A DNA stretch of 64,000 bases from Pirellulaceae bacterium (GTDB lineage Bacteria > Planctomycetota > Planctomycetia > Pirellulales > Pirellulaceae). Below the pieces are notes generated by a model. It was not told where the DNA came from and ran no database searches. It saw only the letters and a program-made list of their open reading frames with translations. The stretch lies in the NCBI GenBank assembly GCA_019636375.1, contig JAHBXS010000005.1, positions 248,001-312,000 of the forward strand. The letters run 5' to 3'. This document shows, piece by piece, positions 53,550 to 63,600 of this stretch (position 1 is the stretch's first letter; the number at the start of each line of letters is the position of its first letter). A program made the translations under genes and the position numbers.

Positions 53550-56339
53550 CTACCAAAATAACTTAAGTGCCAAAATTTGATGCCCGTGGAACACCCCTCG
53601 GGCCTCTCCGTCGCGGACCTCAAGGTCGTACAAAAATTGCCCTTGAAGGTCGACCGCCTGCGCTCGACTTACCATCCGCGGAACGCCGATCCGATAGTTG
53701 CCATTCTGATTCAAGGTCTCGGCGATTAGCAAGTGGACTCCCACGACCCGATCACCTTCCACCACAGAAGTTGCCTCGAGGAGCTCTATAGACGCGGGGT
53801 GAATCTGAAAAAACTGAGCCTGCCGAGGAACGATCTGGGAACTGCGTGTGCGGTTTTCCTTCGTCATGGCAGGGGCAAAAACCAAATTGGCGTCATCTGG
53901 CAGATAAGGCCGCTGCCCCAACTCATCTGATGCAATCCGCACGCAAAACTCAAAATGCCTTTGGCGTTCTCCACTCGTTATTAACAGCGTATCAAGGGTC
54001 CGCAACGACGACTGCCGATGAAACGCCAACCCTTGTGGATTGAATAAAATCGTCTCGTCTTCAATTTCAATCAGAATCGGACCGGGAGACGAAAACCTTT
54101 CGAGCCGACAAGGGTGCCTTTGCCCACCAACCGTTCGCCACCGCGAGGCCGCTTCACTTGCCCAGGCCCAGCGAACACAGAAATAGTTGTTCCAAGCATC
54201 TGTCCGCGTTGCATCCAGCGGTTCGATATCAACTGCGAAATGAATATCGGGAAACCCTCGCCGAACGGTCACGAACTGCCTGTAGCGAGCGAGTGAATCC
54301 TCGCCAAACACGAGATCGCCCGACGACTCCGCGACGGCCGTCTGCTGGTCGAGTGCTTTAAATTCGACTTCCTTGGCAACCATTTTCGAATAGTTCGGTT
54401 CGAGCGAGCCGGATTTGGCCCATTGGCACCAAGCGAGTTGTTGCGAGAGCAAATTTTTTGCGCGAGGCTTAAACCGTTTGACGCCTCGTATCGCACCGGA
54501 AGTTTGGTCGATGTCAACTCTAAAAAAGTCGTTCTGCAAACTGCCATCCTCGATCATGCGGCTTGCCGATGTCGATCGCGACTTTGACGCAGAGGGAACC
54601 GGATCAGTTTTTGAGACGACTGCATAACCCCAGGCTGGGATCGTTATCAATGCAGGCTTTTCAGACACCGCGACAGGTACTGCAGTCGCCGCTGGACTTC
54701 CATTAAAGACCACTTGATCGCCGGGTTCGCTTGTCTGATATCCGGTTAGTTCGACCAACTGCGATGCCAAACGGCCTTCGCATTGGTCAAAACTCGATTG
54801 CAACCCATCAAACTTCAACTGCTGGTCGTTGTCCATCATGATTGCACAAAGCTCTTTGTGCCAACCGGTAAAATCTGGACGGGCCGGTAGGGGAGTTCCT
54901 TGCAGAACTTCGATCAATGTCGTCCAAATACCCAAAGCCCGCCATCTCGCATACAACCGCCAGTAGTCAACAACTCGCGAAATGGGGTTTAGCCTTTTTT
55001 CTTGCACCCACTCAGCGAGATAGTCCCAGCGATAGTCGTCTTCCTCAAACGATTCGCCGTAGCCAGGGTTGTAGTAAGCGTCAAAGACTTCGCTCGCCAA
55101 GCGAAATCTGCCGAAAATTTCTCCGTACTGATTGGCGACGAACATGTCTTCTGCCGCCCAGTGATATTGAGCCGGCCAATGGGCAAGCACGACGGTGGCC
55201 GAGTGGTACGAATCAACTTGTTCGCCAATCACAACTCCCAGCTTCAAAAACGTTTCCGGGCGACTAGCGTCCAGCAACGGACCGGAGATTGAGGGAATTT
55301 GTGTCCCTTCCGGCGACTGCCAACTGAATAACGGAGCGGAAGCATAAGGATGCGATTCTGCGGCAAAGGGCAAATGAAGGGCTCCCTTGAATCCCAGTCG
55401 CTCCAACATTTGTGGCATTCCGGCAGCCAGCGACGGTAGACGTCGAGCGTAAGTAACCGGGGCTGAACCGAGATTCTCTTGATAAACGTTTTTTCCCTTC
55501 GTTAAATCTTTGATCAATGTCAACTGCGAAACAAGCTGCAGTGGCAACTCTTGATCGTGCCCTCCCGCCAATTCTAGTTTTCGTTCGTGAATCATCCCTC
55601 GGACGTGCGAGGTCAACTCGGGATGGCCTGCAAGAGACTGTGAAAATGTTGTCGCCGACCCCAACCAATTCTGCCGAACTGATCGGCTCAGCTGTTTGGA
55701 CAGCTCAGAAATGCCAACGGGAAAAACGAGCGTCAGGTCCAACAAATTGGCTGTGACCGGATAATAGCGATTGCGTTCTTCCAGCAACAAATCAAACGCT
55801 GCCTGCAAGCGATCGTTGGCTTCATCCGCTTTGCTCGCAACTGCCGCTTGGGCTCCTTCAATCGCTAGTTCCGTGAGTCGCTCCGAATCCAGAGTGCTGG
55901 AATAGCGGAGTTGCCGGGTCATCAATTGAATTTGCATCCAAGTGTAGCCCAGCGCGAAAAACGACTTGACCACTTGCTCCCAAGGTTGCTCGCACCAATG
56001 AGGATGCCGCGAGCCGAGAACGGGGGCCAGAACGTCCCTTTCGCGTTCAACCGGACCTTCGATAACAATGGCGGTCGATTTGAGCTTGGCGACTTCTTCG
56101 TCGGAAACTCGTCTTCTGGTGGGAATGGCCAGGGTGATGAGGGCCCCCGAAAAGTCCTCGTCGACCGTTTCGATTCGCCGCCATTCGGGAATCTTTTGGG
56201 CACCTGCCAAGAACTCCGGGTGCCACAGGGAGGTCCAAGCGACCAGCAAACTGGCCGCGTCGTCACCTGTAAAATGGGTCGGAAAATCCTCCCAGGAATG
56301 GCAGGTCCAAAACGTGGTCAGCGATGTGAATGTCCGCAC
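53550..56339 (-). CDS. GH38-like (alpha-mannosidase fold) protein
   Basis: A protein of 929 residues from GTG 56339. HSWEDFPTHFTGDDAASLLVAWTSLWHPEFLA is a conserved-looking beginning, then a GH38/57-like N-terminal barrel region (GMIHERKLELAGGHDQELPLQLVSQ; LERLGFKGALHLPFAAESHPYA), and a C-terminal beta-sandwich (NDFFRVDIDQTSGAIRGVKRF is typical of the GH38 C-terminal domain, as is DIHFAVDIEPLDATRTDAWNNYF). The catalytic Asp of active GH38 was not placed, so enzyme activity is uncertain. GTG 56339 puts the start just before the conserved region; TTG 56369 is possible. It is coupled to cmk. Confidence 0.72.
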   Translation of the reverse strand: MRTFTSLTTFWTCHSWEDFPTHFTGDDAASLLVAWTSLWHPEFLAGAQKIPEWRRIETVDEDFSGALITLAIPTRRRVSDEEVAKLKSTAIVIEGPVERERDVLAPVLGSRHPHWCEQPWEQVVKSFFALGYTWMQIQLMTRQLRYSSTLDSERLTELAIEGAQAAVASKADEANDRLQAAFDLLLEERNRYYPVTANLLDLTLVFPVGISELSKQLSRSVRQNWLGSATTFSQSLAGHPELTSHVRGMIHERKLELAGGHDQELPLQLVSQLTLIKDLTKGKNVYQENLGSAPVTYARRLPSLAAGMPQMLERLGFKGALHLPFAAESHPYASAPLFSWQSPEGTQIPSISGPLLDASRPETFLKLGVVIGEQVDSYHSATVVLAHWPAQYHWAAEDMFVANQYGEIFGRFRLASEVFDAYYNPGYGESFEEDDYRWDYLAEWVQEKRLNPISRVVDYWRLYARWRALGIWTTLIEVLQGTPLPARPDFTGWHKELCAIMMDNDQQLKFDGLQSSFDQCEGRLASQLVELTGYQTSEPGDQVVFNGSPAATAVPVAVSEKPALITIPAWGYAVVSKTDPVPSASKSRSTSASRMIEDGSLQNDFFRVDIDQTSGAIRGVKRFKPRAKNLLSQQLAWCQWAKSGSLEPNYSKMVAKEVEFKALDQQTAVAESSGDLVFGEDSLARYRQFVTVRRGFPDIHFAVDIEPLDATRTDAWNNYFCVRWAWASEAASRWRTVGGQRHPCRLERFSSPGPILIEIEDETILFNPQGLAFHRQSSLRTLDTLLITSGERQRHFEFCVRIASDELGQRPYLPDDANLVFAPAMTKENRTRSSQIVPRQAQFFQIHPASIELLEATSVVEGDRVVGVHLLIAETLNQNGNYRIGVPRMVSRAQAVDLQGQFLYDLEVRDGEARGVFHGHQILALKLFW

Positions 56340-56341
56340 GG

Positions 56342-56467
56342 TCAACGCCCAACTCCGAGAACGGGCCAAACCTCGGATAACGACTCGGTGTCAAACGGAT
56401 TCTGAGCCCACTCGGCGTAAACTGCGAGAAAAATCGGGGTTGAAGGGGTTGCAATGGCTATTCGCAC
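56342..56467 (-). CDS. Possible 41-residue ORF overlapping the GH38-like start
   Basis: GTG 56467 to TGA 56342-56344, two bases before GTG 56339. The product MRIAIATPSTPIFLAVYAEW then AQNPFDTESLSEVWPVLG looks protein-like, and the spacing suggests translational coupling. It could also be the original N-terminus of the GH38-like gene cut off by a frameshift. No homologue recognised. Confidence 0.35.
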   Translation of the reverse strand: MRIAIATPSTPIFLAVYAEWAQNPFDTESLSEVWPVLGVGR

Positions 56468-56806
56468 GATCCGCCGATCACTTTTTAAAGGAACAAAAAT
56501 TTGACATTCACTAGTGTAACGGGTACATTAGGGGAGAACTATCCTTGTCTCAAACGGCAATTAAGGGTTAGCGTCAGTCGCGGTCCAGCCACTTCCCATC
56601 GGAGCGACCAGACGAACGGGGACAAACGTTACAAAACTCGAATGATCGAATGGGGACGACATTAAAAACCGCCTTTTTGGTGCAGTTTTTAGTCGGATTT
56701 TAGGTTAAACTAGGGGCTGGCTTCTTTTAGTATGGAACAATAAAGGGTGCGCGACACTTGAGGTCTGCGAATCGTTCACAAAACATAGTCTATTCAGGGT
56801 GTTGGA
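56468..56806. other. Upstream region of the pil operon
   Basis: 339 bases between divergent genes. It must hold the promoters of the GH38-like gene and the pilM-like operon. I saw no clear promoter or operator by eye. Confidence 0.35.
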
Positions 56807-59203
56807 ATGGCCAAGACACAAGCAGTTTGGGGAATCGACATTGGCATGTGCGCCATCAAGGCGTTACGGTGCACCAAGGGTGACGACTCGAAACAAATCA
56901 TTGCGGACAAATTCGATTACATCGAGTTTCCGAAAATGCTCAATCAGGCCGACGTGGACCCTGAAGAGGAAATCAAGAATGCTCTTGAGCTCTTTTTGAG
57001 CCGAAACGATGTCAAAGGGGATGTCATCGCGATTAGCGTTCCAGGCCAGACGGGTCTGCCACGTTTCTTTCGTCCACCTCCCGTGGATGTGCGAACCCTG
57101 CCGGAAATTGTCAAATACGAAGTCAAACAACAAATCCCCTTCCCGATGGACGAAGTGGTCTGGGACTGGCAGCGTCTCGGTGGTGTATTAGTCGACGATC
57201 GCCTCGTTGATGCTGAGGTCGGCTTGTTCGCGATGAAGCGTGAAGCCGTCTTTAAAGCCATGAAGCCGTTTGAAGATGCCAAGATTGAAATCGACTTTAT
57301 TCAGTTGTCGCCATTGGCCGTATTTAATTTCGTCACCCACGATGTCTTTGACGTCCTTCCCAATCCAGATGACGTTGACCCTGAGAACCCGCCCGAGTCG
57401 CTTGTGGTCCTATCGGTGGGAACCGACACGACGGACTTGATTGTTACGAACGGTGTGAAACTTTGGTTGCGAAACATCCCGGTCGGGGGAAACCATTTCA
57501 CCAAACAACTTTCCCGCGAATTGAAATTGACCCACGCCAAGGCTGAGCAATTGAAGCGAAATGCCCGCAACGCAGAAGACCCCAAGAGTCTCTTTCGCGC
57601 GATGCGACCTGTCTTCAATGATCTCGTCAGTGAAATTCAACGCTCGCTGACCTTTTTCCGCAGTATCGACAGAAACGCCTCGCTGTCCAAAATTGTTTTG
57701 CTGGGTAACACTGCGAAACTCCCCGGCTTGAGGCAGTTTTTGACCTCTCAGTTGGAAATGGACATCGTTAAAGTGTCCGAACTTAAGCACCTTTCCGGTG
57801 CTGATGTGGTCAACCAGACTTCGTTCCAAGACAACGTGCTGACCTTTGCTCCGGCCTATGGCTTGTGCATTCAGGGTCTTAGCGAAAGTGTCCTAAAAAC
57901 CAACTTGTTGCCGGCGGAACTCAAGGAGGAGCGGTTTATTCGCGCCAAGAAGCCTTGGGTGTTGTCCGCGATCAGCATGTTGATGTTGGGGATGCTCGTA
58001 GGCTGGTTCTTTTATACACAAATGCTTTATCGTTCGTCGGACTCATTCGAGGCCAACGGAGTCATGTGGGCGACGGCCAAAGAAGCTGCCGGTGCTGTGA
58101 AAAAGCAAAGCGAAAAGCTGATTACCGACGACGCCGATCTCAGAAGAACGTTGGACAAAGTCGAACTCCTCAACAAAGAGCTGGTTTCATCTTACGAAAG
58201 CAAGAATCAGTGGATCGAATTGATGAAAGCGATTCACGACCAACTCCCCAAAGACCCACGGATTGTGGATGACACGGTCAATCCTCTCGATGTGCCCTTT
58301 GAAGATCGAGAGACGATCTACATTCAGCACATCGAATCTCATTTCACGAAAGATGTGCAGAAACAAATTCAAGCCCTTGAGAAATACTACATCACGCAAT
58401 TTAGTCGAACAGGCGAAGAAGACGAAGAACCTGCAACTACAGTGGAGGCTCCACAAGCTGCAACTGACGATGACGAATCCCCGTCAACTCCAGCAGGAGG
58501 CACCAAGGTAGCCGGGACCGAAGCAGGGGCTGGTGCTGTCAAGGTAAAACCACTCCCAGAACTTTCTGGCCCGGGCTGGGTGATCGAAATCAAGGGGCAT
58601 CATTACCACAACTCTGACCGGGCAACCATGAACAAGGACAGCCGCCAAACGTATTTGCGCCGCACGCTGCTACAATCATTGGACCGTGGAAGCGTCACGT
58701 TCCCTGGCGAAGAAAATGCTATCCAAGGTGGTGGAACGTATAGCCTCGCTGAATTTGGCCTTTACCTACCAACTTTAGTCTTTGAAGAAACCAAACAACC
58801 TTATCTCATTCAGTTCTCACCGGAACCGACAGAGATTGAAAGCGTTCGTGCTCGGCAGGCCGATGTCCTCGAACAAATCACTCAACTTGCGGATAAGGAA
58901 GACGGCCAAGAAGAACTTGAAGCGCTTAAAAAGGAACGAGATGAAATCGACGCAAAACTTGCCCTGGTTGATAAAATTCTAAAAGATCGCGGAATCCGTG
59001 CCACTAGATACGATTTTGTGGTCCAAATGATTTGGATTCCCCGCTCTCCGAGCCAGCGATTTGCCATGCGAACAACGGGTAACAACTTGGGCGGTGAAGC
59101 AGTTTCCAATTCTAGCGAACCAATTAACACTCCAATACCAACTCCAAACGAGCAGGGTGGAGTGGAAAACGCTCGCAGTGACGATGATGACGACGATGAA
59201 TAA
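56807..59203 (+). CDS. pilM: PilM-like pilus assembly protein with fused PilN-like part
   Basis: A 798-residue protein. The first 370 residues are an actin-like PilM domain: AVWGIDIGMCAIKALRC (phosphate 1), LPEIVKYEVKQQIPFPMDEVVWDWQ (the PilM signature), LVVLSVGTDTTDLIV (phosphate 2), and VLLGNTAKLPGLRQFL (adenosine). A membrane helix at about 381-405 (WVLSAISMLMLGMLVGWFFYTQM) and a periplasmic part with coiled coils then follow, as in PilN. The end is acidic, with a run of Asp. This links the cytoplasmic PilM ring to the periplasmic alignment complex in one chain. First of three co-directional genes. Confidence 0.88.
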   Translation: MAKTQAVWGIDIGMCAIKALRCTKGDDSKQIIADKFDYIEFPKMLNQADVDPEEEIKNALELFLSRNDVKGDVIAISVPGQTGLPRFFRPPPVDVRTLPEIVKYEVKQQIPFPMDEVVWDWQRLGGVLVDDRLVDAEVGLFAMKREAVFKAMKPFEDAKIEIDFIQLSPLAVFNFVTHDVFDVLPNPDDVDPENPPESLVVLSVGTDTTDLIVTNGVKLWLRNIPVGGNHFTKQLSRELKLTHAKAEQLKRNARNAEDPKSLFRAMRPVFNDLVSEIQRSLTFFRSIDRNASLSKIVLLGNTAKLPGLRQFLTSQLEMDIVKVSELKHLSGADVVNQTSFQDNVLTFAPAYGLCIQGLSESVLKTNLLPAELKEERFIRAKKPWVLSAISMLMLGMLVGWFFYTQMLYRSSDSFEANGVMWATAKEAAGAVKKQSEKLITDDADLRRTLDKVELLNKELVSSYESKNQWIELMKAIHDQLPKDPRIVDDTVNPLDVPFEDRETIYIQHIESHFTKDVQKQIQALEKYYITQFSRTGEEDEEPATTVEAPQAATDDDESPSTPAGGTKVAGTEAGAGAVKVKPLPELSGPGWVIEIKGHHYHNSDRATMNKDSRQTYLRRTLLQSLDRGSVTFPGEENAIQGGGTYSLAEFGLYLPTLVFEETKQPYLIQFSPEPTEIESVRARQADVLEQITQLADKEDGQEELEALKKERDEIDAKLALVDKILKDRGIRATRYDFVVQMIWIPRSPSQRFAMRTTGNNLGGEAVSNSSEPINTPIPTPNEQGGVENARSDDDDDDE

Positions 59204-59361
59204 ACCGGACGCGAAAGAAGTAGCGTTTCTGCCACTTCATTTCGCTGACGATTCGGCGGCTTGGGCATCCCCGCCTAGACGACGATCAATGAAACAAATT
59301 TTCGGACGATGAAATTTATTGAAACGTTTGAGGATTGAAGAGAAGTTTTGAAAGGCTTGAA

Positions 59362-60969
59362 ATGAACGACTTGAAAAAACACGGCTTTTGGATTGCATGT
59401 GGCCTTTTGACTTTGGCCATGATTGGGACCTGGTGGTGGGCATCGGGGAACGCTCGCTCCACGCAAATGGCGAATGAGCAAATGATCGAAACCGCCGCCA
59501 AAAATACCATGGACATCAAGAAAAAAACGTTTGCCGAAAGCCCTGCGGACGTAGTCGTCCATCCGACGCCAGGTTCTCAAGCTGGAATGAAAAAACGGAT
59601 CGACCTGTCCACTCGAAAAATGCTCGAGGCCTGGGAACTCAGACGAAACGCACAAGAGCCCATTCTCAAGTGGCCCGAAAAAGTCCTCGTTCGTAGTGAA
59701 TTTACTCAAAGGTTTTCTAAATACGATCCACCCCAGAAATTCGCCTTACGCGGGCCGGACAGCAATGAATTGATCCCACCCTACCAAGACCTAATGCTGA
59801 TCTACAAAGAGCTAATTCCCCAACGTATGGATGAAATCGCCTCGATTATCAGCACCGACTGGCAACCAATTGAGACGATGGCGACAGCAGCAAGAAAAGA
59901 CAAAGACAAGGGGAAAAACATTCCCAGCGACTATAAAACTGGAATGGAAAACCTGGACTTTATCGTTAAATGGGACGCAGCTAATCGCGATCTCTGGAAA
60001 GAAAAGCTGACGATTTTTCAGGGAATGGATGGCAATCAAAATGCGTCCGGAGTTCCCTTGCCTCGACAAGTCTTTGCCCTCCAAGAGGATTTGTGGTTGC
60101 TCGAAGCCTTCTTCAATATCGTAAAGTCAATCAACGGCGATGCTCAAACAAATGCGATGGCACCGATCAAAGAAATCGTGCACGTCGCCTTCGGAAGAGA
60201 GTCCTATCAAACTGAAATTGGTAAACTTTCCACACCTGACCCAAAGCTTTTGACCGGACGACTCGTTTCTACTTCTGCCGGTTCCGACGGTGACGATGGC
60301 GGATCCCGAAATCGGCCACCAAGTCGCGAGGATCGCGACGAAGATCCAAATCCATCAGCCGGTGCATCCTCAGTGAAGACAAGCTTTGAATTCAATCTAA
60401 ATGGTGAACAGGCTTTGTTGGGACCATTTCATGGCCGGTATGCGAATATTAATTTTGATCCACTCGCAATTGATGAAATTTTGGGAATTTTCGCCAATCC
60501 GATCCTGCCTGATCGAAACGTCGAGACGATTGTCGCCCGTCGCATTCCTTTCAGAATTGCGGTCACGATGTCGGAATCGAAAGTCCCTGATCTGATCGCC
60601 GGCTTCAGCAACTCCGATTTCGCATTTGAAGTTTTCCAAGTCCGGATCAATCGCGAAGACGCCTACAACAAAATCGAACGCGTTGGAAAAAACACTGCCA
60701 AAAGCGGCAGCGAACGTGATAGACCAGTAGCTGGATTAGGTGGAGCGGGAGCATCGGGTGTTGATACCGGAGGTGGCAATGCGAACGCCGGGGCCTCTGG
60801 TACTGAAAAAACAGTCGACAAAGCAAACGTCGAAGTGCGAACCAAAGACGATGTGAGCGTCGAATTTTATGGGATCGTGAAAATTTACAATCCAGTCGAT
60901 TGGGGACGCTTCAAGGACATGCTCGATCAATCCGACGCTGCCCTCACGACTGCCTCGCGGAATCCATAG
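59362..60969 (+). CDS. PilO-like alignment complex protein
   Basis: A 535-residue protein from ATG 59362 (AAAGG before it), with a membrane anchor near the start (GFWIACGLLTLAMIGTWWWASG), a predicted periplasmic region with Lys/Glu/Asp-rich helices, a low-complexity linker (GSDGDDGGSRNRPPSREDRDEDPNPS), and a domain RIPFRIAVTMSESKVPDLIAGFSNSDFAFEVFQVRI that has the ferredoxin-like pattern of PilO/PilN. Its length is more than twice that of proteobacterial PilO. The assignment rests on position between PilM/N and PilP-like genes and on the anchor. Confidence 0.65.
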   Translation: MNDLKKHGFWIACGLLTLAMIGTWWWASGNARSTQMANEQMIETAAKNTMDIKKKTFAESPADVVVHPTPGSQAGMKKRIDLSTRKMLEAWELRRNAQEPILKWPEKVLVRSEFTQRFSKYDPPQKFALRGPDSNELIPPYQDLMLIYKELIPQRMDEIASIISTDWQPIETMATAARKDKDKGKNIPSDYKTGMENLDFIVKWDAANRDLWKEKLTIFQGMDGNQNASGVPLPRQVFALQEDLWLLEAFFNIVKSINGDAQTNAMAPIKEIVHVAFGRESYQTEIGKLSTPDPKLLTGRLVSTSAGSDGDDGGSRNRPPSREDRDEDPNPSAGASSVKTSFEFNLNGEQALLGPFHGRYANINFDPLAIDEILGIFANPILPDRNVETIVARRIPFRIAVTMSESKVPDLIAGFSNSDFAFEVFQVRINREDAYNKIERVGKNTAKSGSERDRPVAGLGGAGASGVDTGGGNANAGASGTEKTVDKANVEVRTKDDVSVEFYGIVKIYNPVDWGRFKDMLDQSDAALTTASRNP

Positions 60970-61074
60970 TCCCTTTTTTTACTTAATTTGCGTTGTTGAA
61001 AAAATTGAACTTTCAAATCTTAGCGGGCACTTTCATGGCGCCTGCAAAATCTGATGCAATGAGGATGGTTTAAC

Positions 61075-63246
61075 ATGGCCAAGAAATTTAAATTCAACCA
61101 AAATGACTTGAAGGACTTCTTCAGAGATCACGTCGAAAAAGTCATCATGGGAGTCGCGGCAGTCTTGTTGGGCTGGTTCCTGTGGAATGCCATTTCGGTA
61201 AAGCCTACCACGACCCGAACCCCCTCCGAGTTGCAGCAGTTGGCAGCCTCCACTAAGAATTTCCTCGCCGAAGATTCTTGGCCGCAAATGGCGGAATACA
61301 GAAAGGCCGACACAACAGCTCCTGACCGCATTCGCGCTGCCGCTGAAAATGTCGCTCAAGTTGATGCGTATGAAATCGGAATGGTCGCTGGCCCGCTCGT
61401 AAAAGATGCTGAGTTGAGGCGAGACCCAGAACTCCTTCCCGCCTTTGAACTGATTGCTCGCCCAATGACTGTTGCCATTTTCCATAAAGTAGGGGAAGGT
61501 AAGGCCTCACCACTTCTACTCCAAAGCGAAAACGAGAAACTTTTCCCAGATGATCGTGATCAGGACAAAGGCAAGAAAGGCAAAGATAAAGACAAGGAAA
61601 AAGATAAAGAAAAAGATACAAAATCGCCCCCTAAATCGATGGGTGAAACTTATGAGGTGATTCACAGCCTTGACGACTGGGGAGTTCGAGGTGCCAGCGT
61701 CGAAAAAATGGTCCCATCTGTAGAAACGGTCATCACCGTGGTTGGATTGGTTCCATTTGAGAATCAATGGAAACGATTCGATGCTGCCCTGCGACGCAGC
61801 CGAGGCTATTTTCCTGACCGCGACCGACCAACTTATCTTTACCTTCAAATTGCCCGACAAGTTGAAGGCGAGGAGTGGGACGAAAATTATGAAAAGGCAA
61901 TTGCAGATTTCGAGGATAAGAACTTCGGTTCCGTGCAGGCTCCGGAAATCGTCGATCCCAAATATTATGACAATGTTTTGACACGCCCATTCCCTCCAGT
62001 AACCGCCTTCGATTTTCGCGAAGTTGCACGACATCCCAAAGTCCCGATGCGCCGCACAGTCCCTTCTTTTTTATGGATTAAAGAAACGGGAGAACAACTC
62101 GTTCCTTTTAGAGGAGACAAGTCTGGCAACAAAGATCGCAACAAGGACGAAGACGACAAAAGTGCCGAAGAACAGGATGATAAAAAACAAAAGGACCCGA
62201 AACGCGAAGAGTTGGAACGAATCAAAGGAAGCAGCAAAGTCGCCTTCGATGAGGCCGTAGCCTCGAAAACGCCACTCGCTCCATATCGAATGATTCGGTT
62301 CGTTGACTATGATCCCCCACTTGATAAGTCTGTCCGCTATCGTGTCCGCCTTTGGCTATTAGATTCTAATGATCCTCCTGATAGCATCGATGCAATCGGT
62401 AAAAAGAGTGACCGCGACAAGCCCACATTTGGTCTGGGTGCAGAAGGTGATAGTGAGGGACCGAATTCTAATTCCAAAAAGGACGCCTATCGAAAACAAC
62501 CTGTCACTGCGCAAATGATCCACCCGAGTGTTGCCGAACGGCTTCGTCAGAAACTAGACACGTTTGATAGCTTGCCAGATAAAGCCCTTAGGAATGCGAT
62601 CCCAACCGACTGGAGCCCAGAAACGGAATTTGTAAGTGCCAAAACGCAAATCCCTTCGGAAGTCTATTTGGGCGCCGTCAGAGAATCGGCGACTGTTGCA
62701 GTTGGCAACGTGCGAATTCCTCGTGATGAGCCAACCGCTAACGTGGCCGCATCGTACACCAGCCCAGATTTTGGCGTTCGGGTCGCTGCCCCCAAACAAG
62801 CGAACCGAGGTGATCTTTTGAATTTCTCTATTCCTAACCTTGGAATCGTTAACCCATCCAAAAGAGATGTTGTGAAACTGAGACAAACTCAGGTGCGATC
62901 CAATTTGCTTCTGGTTGATATTCAAGGTGGAAGCGAACTGAATTTGAATGACATCCGAGAAGTCAAAGTCCAGAACGAAAACCCCAATTCCGTTGAAGGA
63001 TTCGAGTCTCTGCATTCGAAATTCACGGATCCTGGTGAAATTCTCGTGATGGACGAAGACGGAAAATTTCGAATCCAAACTACTAACGCCGATTATCGCT
63101 TCTATCGATCACGCTTGCTCTTGCCCGACGAGACTCTTGAACATGGCAAAGCTCCGGAAAAAGAAGACGACAAAAAGGGCGGACGTCGCGGAGGCGCACC
63201 TCCAGGTGGTGCCGGAGGCGGCGGCGGAGACGTTCCTGGCGGCTAA
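61075..63246 (+). CDS. Membrane-anchored PilP-like/pilus-associated protein
   Basis: A 723-residue protein with one membrane helix (VIMGVAAVLLGWFLWNAISV) at about 24-43, a periplasmic domain, a Lys/Asp-rich linker at about 163-185 (DKDKEKDKEKD), an Arg/Glu/Lys-rich stretch in the middle, and a Gly-rich tail (GGRRGGAPPGGAGGGGG). Third gene of the operon, so a PilP-type link to the secretin is likely, but the sequence itself shows no clear PilP domain. Start ATG 61075. Confidence 0.6.
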   Translation: MAKKFKFNQNDLKDFFRDHVEKVIMGVAAVLLGWFLWNAISVKPTTTRTPSELQQLAASTKNFLAEDSWPQMAEYRKADTTAPDRIRAAAENVAQVDAYEIGMVAGPLVKDAELRRDPELLPAFELIARPMTVAIFHKVGEGKASPLLLQSENEKLFPDDRDQDKGKKGKDKDKEKDKEKDTKSPPKSMGETYEVIHSLDDWGVRGASVEKMVPSVETVITVVGLVPFENQWKRFDAALRRSRGYFPDRDRPTYLYLQIARQVEGEEWDENYEKAIADFEDKNFGSVQAPEIVDPKYYDNVLTRPFPPVTAFDFREVARHPKVPMRRTVPSFLWIKETGEQLVPFRGDKSGNKDRNKDEDDKSAEEQDDKKQKDPKREELERIKGSSKVAFDEAVASKTPLAPYRMIRFVDYDPPLDKSVRYRVRLWLLDSNDPPDSIDAIGKKSDRDKPTFGLGAEGDSEGPNSNSKKDAYRKQPVTAQMIHPSVAERLRQKLDTFDSLPDKALRNAIPTDWSPETEFVSAKTQIPSEVYLGAVRESATVAVGNVRIPRDEPTANVAASYTSPDFGVRVAAPKQANRGDLLNFSIPNLGIVNPSKRDVVKLRQTQVRSNLLLVDIQGGSELNLNDIREVKVQNENPNSVEGFESLHSKFTDPGEILVMDEDGKFRIQTTNADYRFYRSRLLLPDETLEHGKAPEKEDDKKGGRRGGAPPGGAGGGGGDVPGG

Positions 63247-63278
63247 TGCCTTTACGCAAAGTATGCGATTGTACGTCT

Positions 63279-63313
63279 CACCTTGGCCTAGGAAGCGATT
63301 CTGGGCCAAGGTG
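63279..63313. repeat. Inverted repeat after the pil operon
   Basis: CACCTTGGCC, 15 bases, GGCCAAGGTG: a perfect 10-bp stem 33 bases past the stop of the third pil gene, with outer GTAC matching on both sides. No T-run. It may stop or attenuate transcription of the operon. Confidence 0.55.
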
Positions 63314-63519
63314 TACAACTGCAATGCGCAGTCTGAGCGTTTGATGACTTTCTAATCGTTCACGGTATCGCCATTGCAACAAAACGAATTTTCGCTTTAG
63401 CCAAACCACATGCCTAAATAGGTAGTATGCCGCCGCGTACTCGTTCGGATTGTCCGCCTTTTCAAGGATTGAAAAGCGACTTAGCCGTTCACTTCGCGAA
63501 CCATTAGCCAACGAATACA

Positions 63520-63600
63520 TGGCCGTTCATTCCGTCAACGATTACGTGGCCGTTCGCTCCGTCAACAATCACGTGGCCGTTCATTCCGCGAACGGCTACA
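63520..63600 (+). repeat. Tandem 27-base repeat, three copies
   Basis: Units begin TGGCCGTTCATTCCGTCAAC at 63520, 63547 and 63574, with a partial copy around 63482. The period of 27 would encode nine residues (VAVHSVNDY-like) in an open frame from 63450 to 63671, but that frame has no ribosome binding site. Either a small repetitive protein or a non-coding repeat. Confidence 0.7.

Noticed and set aside
63520-63600. CRISPR array
   Set aside because: The repeats are directly adjacent with no spacers and no cas genes are present.
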